Shown: positions 1-7,710 of the stretch, one piece after another | Position numbering within the stretch: position 1 is the first letter of the stretch | Layout: every line of letters starts with the position of its first letter | Source: Streptomyces aureoverticillatus | GTDB lineage: Bacteria; Actinomycetota; Actinomycetes; Streptomycetales; Streptomycetaceae | Reading direction: 5' to 3' | Length of the DNA: 64,000 bases | NCBI RefSeq assembly: GCF_014649395.1 | Contig: NZ_BMSY01000006.1 | Coordinates: 310,001-374,000, forward strand | Program-made: the position numbers and the translations under genes | The notes under the pieces: generated by a model | Seen by the model: the letters and a program-made list of their open reading frames with translations, nothing else | Databases searched by the model: none | Told to the model about the DNA's origin: nothing

Positions 1-114
1 CGGCGGCCCGGCGGACACGCCTGGGTACGCCGGGGCGCGGACGCCGCGGACGCGGTGCGTTCCGCGGACAGCCGCCGCGCCGAGCGGATCGTGGGCGCCC
101 CGGTGGCCGCCTAG
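1..114 (+). CDS. C-terminal end of an unidentified protein (partial, 5' end outside window)
   Basis: The first reading frame is open from base 1 to a TAG at 112-114 and encodes 37 residues ending in RRAERIVGAPVAA. Codons show the strong third-position G/C bias of the neighbouring genes, so I take it as the tail of a real gene entering from the left. There is too little sequence to name a family. Confidence 0.5.
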   Translation, partial: RRPGGHAWVRRGADAADAVRSADSRRAERIVGAPVAA

Positions 115-403
115 GGTGAGGTCGGCACCGGGTGGACCGGTCGCCGTCGCGGGAGTCCTAGCCTTCTCCCGGGGCGTCGGCCGCGGACGGATCTCCGGTG
201 TCTCCGGCCCGGCGCAGCCCGCCGGGCCGGCTTTACGGACCGCGGGCCCGGTGATCCCCCCTCGTGCCATCGGGCCCGCCTCTTCCGGCCCCGCTTCCGC
301 TGCCTCCCGGGCGCCGTGCGACCACACTCGAAGGTGCGCGCGGCGACGTGCCCCGCGCAGGCGGAGACGACGCCCCGCGCACGAGCGGGAGACCGGAGGC
401 GGC
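115..403. other. Intergenic stretch without a supported gene
   Basis: About 290 bases between the partial gene and the DinB-like gene. An open frame continues upstream of the DinB-like gene, but its translation is low-complexity Pro/Ala/Arg and the gene has its own ribosome binding site, so I treat the stretch as non-coding leader. No clear hairpin or repeat was seen. Confidence 0.5.
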
Positions 404-988
404 ATGAGCACGATGGACGGATCCCGGCTGCTGCGGCGGCACGGCCGGGCCCTCGACCTGTTCACCGAACGGGTGCACACCGTGCGGGCGGACCAGTGGG
501 ACGCGCCGACGCCCTGCGCCGACTGGACGGTGCGCGACCTCGTCAACCACCTGGCCGCGGAACAGCTCTGGGTCCCGCCCCTGGTGCGCGACGGCGCCGC
601 CATCGAGGAGGTCGGCGACACCTTCGAGGGCGACATGCTCGGCCGCGACCCGGTCGCCTCCTGGGACACCGCCGCCGAGGCGTCCCGCACCGCGTTCGAG
701 GCGCCGGGCGCCCTGGAGCGCACCGTGCACCTCTCCTACGGCGACACGCCCGCGCGCGACTACTGCGCCCAGATGATCACCGACCTGGTCGTGCACAGCT
801 GGGACCTGGCGCGGGCGATCGGCGCCGACGAACGGCTGCCGGACGACCTCGTCGCCGCGGCGGTACGCGAAGTGACGCCGTACGCCGCCGAGTTGAGCAA
901 GAGCGGCCTGTTCGCCCCGGCCGTGCAGCCCCCGCCCGGGGCGGACGTCCAGACCAAACTCCTGTGCCTGCTCGGCCGGACTCCCTAG
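404..988 (+). CDS. TIGR03086-type DinB-like / mycothiol-dependent maleylpyruvate isomerase fold protein
   Basis: A 194-residue protein of the DinB/mycothiol-dependent family that is very common in actinomycetes. The N-terminal helix carries PTPCADWTVRDLVNHL with candidate metal ligand His49, and the second signature LVVHSWDLARAIG places His131 on the third helix. These helices normally form a four-helix bundle binding a divalent metal, with mycothiol as the thiol partner in characterised members. The start is ATG 404, preceded by GGAGG at about 395-399. An upstream in-frame extension exists but has no binding site and no family similarity. The substrate is unknown. It is monocistronic and converges on the PfpI-like gene. 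Confidence 0.8.
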   Translation: MSTMDGSRLLRRHGRALDLFTERVHTVRADQWDAPTPCADWTVRDLVNHLAAEQLWVPPLVRDGAAIEEVGDTFEGDMLGRDPVASWDTAAEASRTAFEAPGALERTVHLSYGDTPARDYCAQMITDLVVHSWDLARAIGADERLPDDLVAAAVREVTPYAAELSKSGLFAPAVQPPPGADVQTKLLCLLGRTP

Positions 989-1026
989 GGCCGCGCCGGG
1001 AGCCACGCCCGCCGGACCCGAATCGG

Positions 1027-1572
1027 CTACCGGCTCGCGGACCGGGCGAACTCCGTCATGAACGCCTCACAGAAGGCCTTGAGGTCGTCCGGCTTGCGGC
1101 TGGTGATCAGCGTCGCCGGGCCGCCGTCGCAGACCTTGACCTGCTCGTCGACCCAGGTGCCGCCCGCGTTGCGGACGTCGGTGCGCAGGCTCGGCCACGA
1201 CGTCAGCGTGCGGTCGCGCACCACGTCCGCCTCGATGAGCGTCCACGGGGCGTGACAGATCGCGGCGACCGGCCGGCCCAGCTCGAAGAACGCGCGGACG
1301 AACGCCACCGCGTTCTCGTCGGTGCGCAGCAGGTCGGGGTTGGCGACGCCGCCCGGCAGCACCAGGCCGTCGAACTCGTCCGCGGTCACCTCGCCGACCA
1401 CCTGGTCGACGGGGAACGTGTCGGCCTTGTCCAAGTGGTGGAAGGCCTGCGCGGAGCCGGACTCGGTGGACACCAGGACGGGCTCGCCGCCGCCGTCCAC
1501 CACGGCCTGCCAGGGATCGGTCAGCTCGACCTGTTCGACGCCTTCGGGGGCGACAAGAAACGCGATACGCAT
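1027..1572 (-). CDS. DJ-1/PfpI family type 1 glutamine amidotransferase-like protein
   Basis: A 181-residue single-domain protein of the DJ-1/PfpI family. The nucleophile elbow is AAICHAPW, with Cys106 followed by His107, and the family features LVLPGGVANPD (about 71-80) and a C-terminal KPDDLKAFCEAF helix are present. Members act as deglycases, chaperones or intracellular proteases, and the exact activity cannot be told from sequence. The next minus-strand gene upstream is the CBS protein (about 70 bases away), so the two may be co-transcribed. A GGGAC-like Shine-Dalgarno lies about 10 bases before ATG 1572. Confidence 0.85.
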   Translation of the reverse strand: MRIAFLVAPEGVEQVELTDPWQAVVDGGGEPVLVSTESGSAQAFHHLDKADTFPVDQVVGEVTADEFDGLVLPGGVANPDLLRTDENAVAFVRAFFELGRPVAAICHAPWTLIEADVVRDRTLTSWPSLRTDVRNAGGTWVDEQVKVCDGGPATLITSRKPDDLKAFCEAFMTEFARSASR

Positions 1573-1640
1573 ACGTCAACGTCCCTTTCGGAGATCGGAT
1601 CAGGGGCTCGGTGTTCAGGCCGTCGGGTCGGGCCGTCGGG

Positions 1641-2030
1641 TCAGGCCAGTGGCGGGCCCGGCGGCTCGCCCGCCAGGTCGCCCATGCTCACCATGCCGAC
1701 GGGCCTGCCGTCCTCGACGACGGGCAGGCGGCGCACGGCATGCGCCCGCATCAGGCCCACCGCGTCCGACACCGGGTCGTCGGGGGCGACCACCACCGGG
1801 TTCGGCGTGCACACGGCCTGTGCGCTGACGGTCAGGGGATCCGCGCCGTCGGCCACGGCGCGCAGCGTGATGTCCCGGTCGGTGAGCACGCCCAGGACCT
1901 GACCGCCGCCCGTGACTATGACATCACCGATGTCCTGGGCGCGCATCAGCTGCGCCGCCTCGACCAGTGAGGCGTCGGGGCGGACCGCGGCGACTCCCGG
2001 TGTCATGACTTCCCTCACGTATTCCGCCAT
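1641..2030 (-). CDS. Tandem CBS-domain protein
   Basis: A 129-residue protein consisting of two CBS motifs and little else: the first is around residues 5-60 (REVMTPGVAAVRPDASLVEAAQLM ... GVLTDRDI) and the second around 70-125 (VVVAPDDPVSDAVGLMRAHAVRRLPVVEDGRPVGMVSMGDL). CBS pairs bind adenosyl nucleotides and act as energy or stress sensors, and such free-standing proteins are frequent near stress sigma factors. Here it is divergent from the SigF/B-like sigma factor gene across about 250 bases. No catalytic domain is attached, so a partner protein is expected. Confidence 0.85.
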   Translation of the reverse strand: MAEYVREVMTPGVAAVRPDASLVEAAQLMRAQDIGDVIVTGGGQVLGVLTDRDITLRAVADGADPLTVSAQAVCTPNPVVVAPDDPVSDAVGLMRAHAVRRLPVVEDGRPVGMVSMGDLAGEPPGPPLA

Positions 2031-2281
2031 GGCGCTGAGCCCTTCCCACGTGGTGAGCGTGCTTGTGTGGCACTCCGGCCGCAGTACCCCTTCGTGCCGG
2101 ACCCATGCGTGGGGGCGTTTGCCCAGCGGCGCGCGGGGCAGGCGGAAGAGCAGTGCTTCGGACCGGAGGCACGTCCGTGGGAGCGGCTCCGTTTCTCACC
2201 GGGTGTGCCCAGGTGCAGTCCGCGCGCCCTTCCACGGTGACCGTCCAACCAGGCACCGGTACAAGGGAGTTGCCAAGCATC

Positions 2282-3334
2282 ATGCGATCCGATGCAGCAC
2301 GACCCCAGGAACGACTCCAGGACGACACACGCCCGCAGGACACCGTGCGTCCCGAACGCCCCCAGCGCGCACAGTGCACCCAGGGCTCCGGCACCGCGCG
2401 CACGAAGCGCACCGGCACCCAGCGCACCGCCGCCCCGCGCCCCGAGCGTACGCAGCCCAAGTCCCCCGAGCGCGCGCAGCGCTCGCGGTCGAAGCGGCAC
2501 CCGCACGACGACGCACCCGACACCGCCGAGGCCTTCCGGCGGCTGTGCGAGATGCCGCACGGACCCGAACGGGACGCCCTGCGCGAGGAGATCGTGCAGG
2601 CCTGGCTGCCCATGGCCGAACGACTCGCGGGACGCTTCCGCAATCGCGGCGAAGCGCTCGACGACCTGCGCCAGGTCGCGGCCCTCGGCCTGGTCAAGGC
2701 CGTCGACCGGTACGACCCCGAGCGGGGCAACGCCTTCGAGAGCTATGCCGTGCCGACCGTCACCGGTGAGATCAAGCGGCACTTCCGCGACCACATGTGG
2801 ACGCTGCACGTGCCGCGCCGGGTGCAGGACCTGCGCAACCGCGTGCGGTTCGCCTGCCAGGACCTGTCCCAGGTGTCGGGGCGCGCGCCCACCGTCGCCG
2901 AGATCGCCGACAAGGCCCGGATGAGCGAGGAGGACGCCGCGGCCGGACTCGAGGCGCTCGACAGCTTCACCGCGCTCTCCCTGGACGCCGAACTCCCGGG
3001 CAGCGACGACGGCTACGCGCTGCGCGACACCCTCGGCGGCGCCGACCCCGCGCTCGACGTCGTCGTCGACCGCGAGGCCGTCAAGCCGTGCCTCGCCCGG
3101 CTGCCCGAGCGCGAGCGGACCATCCTCTACATGCGGTTCTTCGGCGACATGACGCAGAGCCGGATCGCCGAGCACCTCGGCATCTCGCAGATGCACGTCT
3201 CGCGCCTGATCAGCCGCTGCTGCGGCCGGGTGCGCGACGAGGTGCTGCGGGAAGCGGCCCGCCACCCCGCCCCCGCCGAGCGCGAGCGGGCGGCGGCCCG
3301 CGAAGCCGCCGAGGTCACGCAGGCCGCCGCATAG
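2282..3334 (+). CDS. SigB/SigF/SigG-subfamily RNA polymerase sigma factor
   Basis: A 350-residue alternative sigma factor of the Streptomyces stress/sporulation class. A charged 80-residue N-terminal tail, rich in Arg, Pro and Thr, precedes region 2 (EEIVQAWLPMAERLAGRFRN and DRYDPERGNAFESYAVPTVTGEIKRHFRD), region 3, and region 4 with the helix-turn-helix MTQSRIAEHLGISQMHVSRLISRCCGRV. The start is ATG 2282 (MRSDAARPQ) with AGGGAG about 12 bases upstream; the frame is open further upstream but that part is atypical. The neighbours are PAS/GAF and ANTAR sensor proteins, suggesting a signalling cluster, although no anti-sigma kinase is adjacent. Its stop overlaps the stop of the convergent PAS/GAF gene by 20 bases. 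Confidence 0.92.
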   Translation: MRSDAARPQERLQDDTRPQDTVRPERPQRAQCTQGSGTARTKRTGTQRTAAPRPERTQPKSPERAQRSRSKRHPHDDAPDTAEAFRRLCEMPHGPERDALREEIVQAWLPMAERLAGRFRNRGEALDDLRQVAALGLVKAVDRYDPERGNAFESYAVPTVTGEIKRHFRDHMWTLHVPRRVQDLRNRVRFACQDLSQVSGRAPTVAEIADKARMSEEDAAAGLEALDSFTALSLDAELPGSDDGYALRDTLGGADPALDVVVDREAVKPCLARLPERERTILYMRFFGDMTQSRIAEHLGISQMHVSRLISRCCGRVRDEVLREAARHPAPAERERAAAREAAEVTQAAA

Positions 3335-4457
3335 CCAGGGCGATGTGCCGGGCCATCACGTCCACGGCGCGCGCCTCCGCCATCGAGAAGGCGAGGCGCG
3401 CGCCGGTCCGGAACAGGCTGAGCACCCCCTGTACGGGACCGCCGGAACCGCCGGGGCCGTTCGCACCCGGCGCGAGCGGCACGCACAGCAGGGACGTGAC
3501 GTGCGCGCGGACCAGCACCGGGGCGCCGCTCGCGTCCCGGCCGAAGCTGTCCGGCGGGTCCGGCCGCACCTGCAGCGTGGACGCCGCGCAGCGGGCCGTC
3601 TCCAGGACCAGCGGACAGTCGGCCGGGTCCTGCGCCAGGACGTCCGCGGCCGGGCCGCCCTCGGGGCCGAGGACCGTGCGGCGCCGTAGGTCCGCCGCGC
3701 CCTCGTCGACGATCACCCAGTCCGCGAACCGGCCGTGCAGCACCTCGGCCACGCGTGCCAGGACCGCCGCCGGATCGCCGGGCGGCGCCGTGAGCAGCGT
3801 GACCGTCATGGCGTCCGACAGCTCGAGGAGTTCGGCGTGCCGGGTCGCCTCGGCGAGGTCCGGCGCCCGGCCCCGCACGCCGCGCGGCAGCGGATCCCGG
3901 GTGCCCGGGGGCTGCAGTACCACCAGGACCACCGTGCGCGGCTCGTTGCCCGGCCGCAGTCCGGTCAGCGTCGCCCGCACCGGCAGCCCCGGTTGGCGCT
4001 GCAATCGCACCGTCATGCTCCGGTCGCCCTCGCCGCGGGCGACCGCCGCGGCCTGTGAGCGGAACGCGGAGCGGTCCGACGGCGTCAGGAAACCGGCGAG
4101 CGGCCGCCCCGTCGCGTACCCGCCGCGCACCCCGGTGAGGTCCGTCGCCGCGGTGTTCATGCGCCGCACCACCGTCTCGCCGTCGACGAGCGCGACCGGC
4201 AGCGGGAACCGCTGGAAGACGGTGCGCAGCAGCCGCTGTTCCTCCCGCGCGGCCACGGCGCCCGCCGCCGGCCCGTCGTGGTTGGCCAGCCGCTCCAGGC
4301 CCGGCCACAACCGCTCGGCCACGTGGTCCAGTTCGAAGAGCGCCGCGTCGAGCATGGTGCGCAGGTCACCGGAGGGGACGGCACGTGATGCCTTCAACTC
4401 CGCGACGCGGCGCACGAAATCCGCGAGATCCTCACCGAACCGGTCCGTGTCCGTCAT
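3315..4457 (-). CDS. PAS and GAF domain sensor protein
   Basis: A 380-residue soluble protein with an N-terminal helical segment, a PAS domain (about 80-190, starting RTVFQRFPLPVALVDGETVVRRMNTAA) and a C-terminal GAF domain (about 215-375, ending VQGVLSLFRTGARLAFSMAEARAVDVMARHIALAM). There is no kinase, phosphatase or DNA-binding domain, so it probably passes a ligand or redox signal to a partner. The start is taken at ATG 4457 (MTDTDRFGEDL). Fourteen residues upstream are open but lack family character and would narrow the divergent promoter. The 3' end overlaps the convergent sigma factor gene by 20 bases, which would couple their expression antisense-wise. It is divergent from the ANTAR gene across about 83 bases. 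Confidence 0.8.
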   Translation of the reverse strand: MTDTDRFGEDLADFVRRVAELKASRAVPSGDLRTMLDAALFELDHVAERLWPGLERLANHDGPAAGAVAAREEQRLLRTVFQRFPLPVALVDGETVVRRMNTAATDLTGVRGGYATGRPLAGFLTPSDRSAFRSQAAAVARGEGDRSMTVRLQRQPGLPVRATLTGLRPGNEPRTVVLVVLQPPGTRDPLPRGVRGRAPDLAEATRHAELLELSDAMTVTLLTAPPGDPAAVLARVAEVLHGRFADWVIVDEGAADLRRRTVLGPEGGPAADVLAQDPADCPLVLETARCAASTLQVRPDPPDSFGRDASGAPVLVRAHVTSLLCVPLAPGANGPGGSGGPVQGVLSLFRTGARLAFSMAEARAVDVMARHIALAMRRPA

Positions 4458-4540
4458 GGGTCGAACGTATCGGCTGCGGCCGTTTTCCGGAGGCGCCACC
4501 GGGAACCCGAACAGAACGAAGAACGAGGAGGCACGTGGCG

Positions 4541-5242
4541 ATGCCGATGCCGATCGAAACGGAAGGACCGGAATCCGCGCTGCCGGCGCGCAGGCTCTCG
4601 GAACTGGCCGAACAGGCGCTGCGCTGCACCCCGGCGTGCTGCGGCGCGGGCGCCACCGTCAACGAGGGCGGCGAGGACCATCCGCCCGCCGTCACGCACC
4701 CCGACCTCGCGAACCTCGTCTCCGTACAGCTCCGCTCCGGCGACGGGCCCATTCCGGCGGCCCAGGAGCGGGGCGCGCCGGTGGACGCGGAGGATCTGCT
4801 GCGCGACGACCGCTGGCCGGAGTACCGCGCGCTCGCCCTCGACTCCGGCGTCCGCGCCAGCGTCACGCTGCCCTTCCGGCGCTCCGGGATCACGCTCACC
4901 CTGAGCCTGTTCAGCTTCCGCCCCGGCACGCTGGACGACGCGGGGTGCGGCCCCGCGCAGGCGCTCGGCGACCTCGCGGCGGCGGGCCTGGTCCGCGACC
5001 GCCGCTACCGCGCGGCGCTCGCGGAACTCGACCACCTGGGCGAGGCGCTGCGCACCCGGCCCGTCGTCGACCAGGCCTGCGGCATCATCATGCACGTCGT
5101 CACCTGCGACGCCGACCGGGCCTTCACCCTGCTGCGCCGCATCTCCCAGCGGACCAACCGCAAGCTCGCCGAGGTGGCCGCGGCGCTGGTGGAGACGCGG
5201 GGCAAGGGCCTGGAACGCGAGCTCACGGCATTGGCCGAGTAG
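4541..5242 (+). CDS. GAF-like and ANTAR domain transcription antitermination regulator
   Basis: A 233-residue protein. The first two thirds resemble a degenerate GAF sensor (SVQLRSGDGPIPAAQERGAPVDAEDLL ... VTLPFRRSGITLTLSLFS). The last 60 residues form an ANTAR RNA-binding domain (LGEALRTRPVVDQACGIIMHVVTCDADRAFTLLRRISQRTNRKLAEVAAALVE). ANTAR proteins bind paired hexaloop stem-loops in nascent RNA and prevent termination. The start is set at ATG 4541, nine bases after GAGGAGG. A GTG at 4535 sits too close to that site. Facing the PAS/GAF gene, it suggests a small sensory module next to the sigma factor. Confidence 0.85.
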   Translation: MPMPIETEGPESALPARRLSELAEQALRCTPACCGAGATVNEGGEDHPPAVTHPDLANLVSVQLRSGDGPIPAAQERGAPVDAEDLLRDDRWPEYRALALDSGVRASVTLPFRRSGITLTLSLFSFRPGTLDDAGCGPAQALGDLAAAGLVRDRRYRAALAELDHLGEALRTRPVVDQACGIIMHVVTCDADRAFTLLRRISQRTNRKLAEVAAALVETRGKGLERELTALAE

Positions 5243-5249
5243 GAATTTC

Positions 5250-5391
5250 CGGCCTGGGTCGGGCGGGCCCCACGGCCTGGTCCGGGCAGCCCTCACCGCC
5301 TCGGTCGGGCAGGTGCCCACGGCCTGGGCCGGGCAGGTCCCCACGGCCCGGGCCGGGCAGGTCCCGACCGAACGGGCAGGGGGCACCCCAC
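5250..5391. repeat. Tandem array of six 23-24 bp units
   Basis: Downstream of the ANTAR gene, about six copies of a unit of the form GGCCTGGGCCGGGCAGGTCC followed by CCAC are arranged head to tail. Unit ends (CAC or GAC) fall at 5273, 5296, 5320, 5344, 5368 and 5391, a period of 23-24 bases. The units diverge in the outer copies. The array is non-coding as far as I can tell and lies just before the secreted protein gene at 5452. Confidence 0.8.
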
Positions 5392-5451
5392 GGCTCACCC
5401 GGCCGGAGGCCACGCCGCGCGGATGAGGCGTCCCCGCGCTCGAATGACCTC

Positions 5452-6354
5452 ATGCGCCTTTCCGCCCCGCACCTCGCCCTGACCCTCACCACAGCCGCCC
5501 TCTGCACCCTCGCCGGCACCCCGTCCGCGTACGCGGGAGACGCCGCCACCGCCGAAGTCACCCCCAAGCACGTCGCCCCCGGCGAGCAGGTCACCATCTC
5601 CGTCACCTGCCCCGCCACCGGCGGCAGCCCGCCGCAGCACATGGACGCCCACTCCCAGGCCTTCGAGCACGGCACCGTCAGGCTCCAGCGCGTACAGCAC
5701 CACCAGAACAACCAGCACCACCAGAACAGCCAAAACAGCCAAAACAGCCACAACAACCAGCGAACCCCACAGGACCAGCACTCCGAGAACAACCCTCAGT
5801 ACGACGAGAGCAACGAGAACGGCCAGTACGACGACGGGTCGGAAGGGCTCGACCCGACGGGAGAGCTCGACCCGTCGGACGGGCTGGATCCGGCCGAAGG
5901 GCTGGACCCGTCGGAAGGGAGCGAGGGGGCCGACGGGCTCGCCGGGCTCGACGGGCTCGACCCGTCCGGTTCCACCGGCCTGCCGGGACCCGCGGCCGCC
6001 GGCGGCGGCATCGCCTACCACGGAACGGCCCGCGTCGCCGCCGCCGCGTCCTTCGAGGGCGGCGGCCCGAACGCCGTCGGCGCGAACTCGGAGTGGGCCG
6101 TCGACGGCACCTGCCACGGCGACGGCCAGTGGAAGGCGACGGTCACCGTCACCCGTACCGCCCACACCTCCACCCACCAGCCCACGCACCACCCCACCCA
6201 CACGGCCCCCGCCGCGGCCCGCGGTGTGCAGGCGGGCCGGGAGGGCGGCTTCAGCGACTCCCCGGCGGCCCTGGCCGCGGGCGCCCTGCTCGTCGCGGGC
6301 GCGCTCGGCGCGGCGGTGCACCGGCTGCGCCGCGACCGCGCGTCCGCCCGCTGA
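5452..6354 (+). CDS. Secreted, C-terminally anchored low-complexity protein (Asn/Gln/His tract plus LDP repeats)
   Basis: A 300-residue protein with a signal peptide (MRLSAPHLALTLTTAALCTLAGTPSAYA), a short conserved-looking stretch (AEVTPKHVAPGEQVTISVTC), then about 50 residues dominated by Asn, Gln, His and Ser (with NSQNSQNSHNNQ). An acidic tract follows with repeats of the type GLDPS/GLDPAE, then a second globular part, a Thr/His-rich stretch, and a C-terminal hydrophobic helix (AALAAGALLVAGALGAAV) with Arg-rich cytoplasmic tail. The topology is that of a wall-spanning surface protein. Start ATG 5452 is the first Met before the signal sequence. I do not recognise the family. The polar tract is compositionally foreign to its surroundings. 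Confidence 0.75.
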   Translation: MRLSAPHLALTLTTAALCTLAGTPSAYAGDAATAEVTPKHVAPGEQVTISVTCPATGGSPPQHMDAHSQAFEHGTVRLQRVQHHQNNQHHQNSQNSQNSHNNQRTPQDQHSENNPQYDESNENGQYDDGSEGLDPTGELDPSDGLDPAEGLDPSEGSEGADGLAGLDGLDPSGSTGLPGPAAAGGGIAYHGTARVAAAASFEGGGPNAVGANSEWAVDGTCHGDGQWKATVTVTRTAHTSTHQPTHHPTHTAPAAARGVQAGREGGFSDSPAALAAGALLVAGALGAAVHRLRRDRASAR

Positions 6355-6462
6355 CCTCCGGACAGGTCAACCCGGCGGCCACCGGAAGATGGACCGGCGC
6401 CGCCGTGGGTACGCAGACAACCGACGGCACAGAGATGGTCACGGGAGCGCACGGAGGTACCC

Positions 6463-7710
6463 ATGCGGCGGACGGACCACGAGGGCCGCGGCCGCGTCCG
6501 GTACGGCCCACCCCTGCCGGAGCCGGGACTTCCGGTGCTGCCGGAGCTGTCCGCCGTGCTGGCCTCCGCCGCCGGCCGCGCGCACGCGCAGCCGCCCGGC
6601 GGCGACCCGGCGCTGCTCGACGCGGCGAGCGGCCACTGGTCCCGGCGCGGCCTGCCCAGCGAGCGCGGCCACGTCGCCGCGGCCCACGGCGCCGCACCGC
6701 TGCTGCTCGCGCTCGCCGCCGCGAACGGCGGCGACGTCCTGCTGCCCCGCCCCTGCGCCGCCTGGTGGGAGCCGCAGGTACGGCTGCTCGGCCGGTCGGT
6801 GTACCACGTGCCGACGCCCGCCGAGTGCGGCGGCGTCCCCGATCCCTACGCCCTCCTCGAAACGGTCCGCCGGGTCCGCGCCGAAGGCGGCGCGCCGCGT
6901 CTGCTCGTGCTGTCGGTCGCCGACGACCCGACGGCCACCGTGCCGCCGCCGGAGCTCGTGCACGAGGCCGTGGAGGCCGCGGCGGGCGAGGGCCTGCACA
7001 TCGTGAGCGACGAGACGTGGCGCGACACCCTGCACCAACCGCGCGAGACCGTCCTGGTCAGCCCTGCCGAGATGGCTCCCGAACGGGTCACCGTCGTCTG
7101 CGACCTGTCCGGCGCCTTCCTGCCGCCCGCCCTGCCCGTAGCCGTCGCCCGCTTCCCGGCCGACGACTCCGGCACGGCCCTGCGCGCCCGTGTCCTGGAC
7201 GTCCTCGCCGCGCTCGGCGCGTCCCCCGCCGCGCCGAGCGCCGCCGCGGCCGCGTACGCGCTCGGGGAACCGGACGAGATCACCGCCCGCCTGACCGCCG
7301 CGACACGGCTGCACGCGCGCGTGGCCGGGGCCGTCCGGGACGCGGTGGTCGCGGCGGGCGGCTTTGTACGGCCCCCTCAGGCGGGCCGTCACCTGTACGT
7401 GGACCTCGGCCCGCTGCGGGCCGCGCTCGGCGCGCGCGGCGCCGGCGACGCCCAGGAACTGGAGGACCACCTCCAGGAACACCTCGGCATGCCCGCCCCC
7501 GGGGGCCACCGCTTCGGCGACGACATCGCCGCGCTGCGCGTACGCCTGTCCACCGGGTCGTTCCTCGGCTCGGAGCCGGGGCAGCGGCTGGCCGCGCTCG
7601 CCGCCCCGGACCCGCTGGAATTGCCGCACGTGGAACGGGCGTTGAGCTTGTTCGGATCGGCCTTCGACGATCTCCGCGCAGAAGCACAGCGATGGGAGCC
7701 TCCTCGGTGA
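6463..7710 (+). CDS. Fold-type I aminotransferase homologue lacking the PLP lysine
   Basis: A 415-residue protein with the overall pattern of class I/II aminotransferases: small N-terminal part, a glycine/alanine-rich cofactor loop (AAAHGAAPLLLALAAANGGDVLLPRPCAAWWEPQVRLLG), an Asp/Glu-containing segment (IVSDETWRDTLHQP) and a C-terminal small domain. Where the catalytic Schiff-base lysine should be (SLSKxFGxxGxRxGY in active members), this protein reads VVCDLSGAFLPPALPVAVARF, with glycine in its place. No lysine occurs anywhere in the protein. It therefore cannot form the usual internal aldimine. A binding, scaffolding or regulatory role is more likely. Its stop codon overlaps the start of the metallo-hydrolase gene, so the pair is translationally coupled. 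Confidence 0.7.
   Translation: MRRTDHEGRGRVRYGPPLPEPGLPVLPELSAVLASAAGRAHAQPPGGDPALLDAASGHWSRRGLPSERGHVAAAHGAAPLLLALAAANGGDVLLPRPCAAWWEPQVRLLGRSVYHVPTPAECGGVPDPYALLETVRRVRAEGGAPRLLVLSVADDPTATVPPPELVHEAVEAAAGEGLHIVSDETWRDTLHQPRETVLVSPAEMAPERVTVVCDLSGAFLPPALPVAVARFPADDSGTALRARVLDVLAALGASPAAPSAAAAAYALGEPDEITARLTAATRLHARVAGAVRDAVVAAGGFVRPPQAGRHLYVDLGPLRAALGARGAGDAQELEDHLQEHLGMPAPGGHRFGDDIAALRVRLSTGSFLGSEPGQRLAALAAPDPLELPHVERALSLFGSAFDDLRAEAQRWEPPR

Noticed and set aside
116-403. N-terminal extension of the DinB-like protein
   Set aside because: Pro/Ala/Arg-rich, absent from the family, and ATG 404 has a good Shine-Dalgarno.
2797-6354. Very long open frame on the plus strand spanning several genes
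   Set aside because: It overlaps the sigma, PAS/GAF and ANTAR genes in the wrong frame. Its Arg/Pro/Ala-rich translation is typical of shadow frames in high-GC DNA. Only its last part (from 5452) is a real gene.
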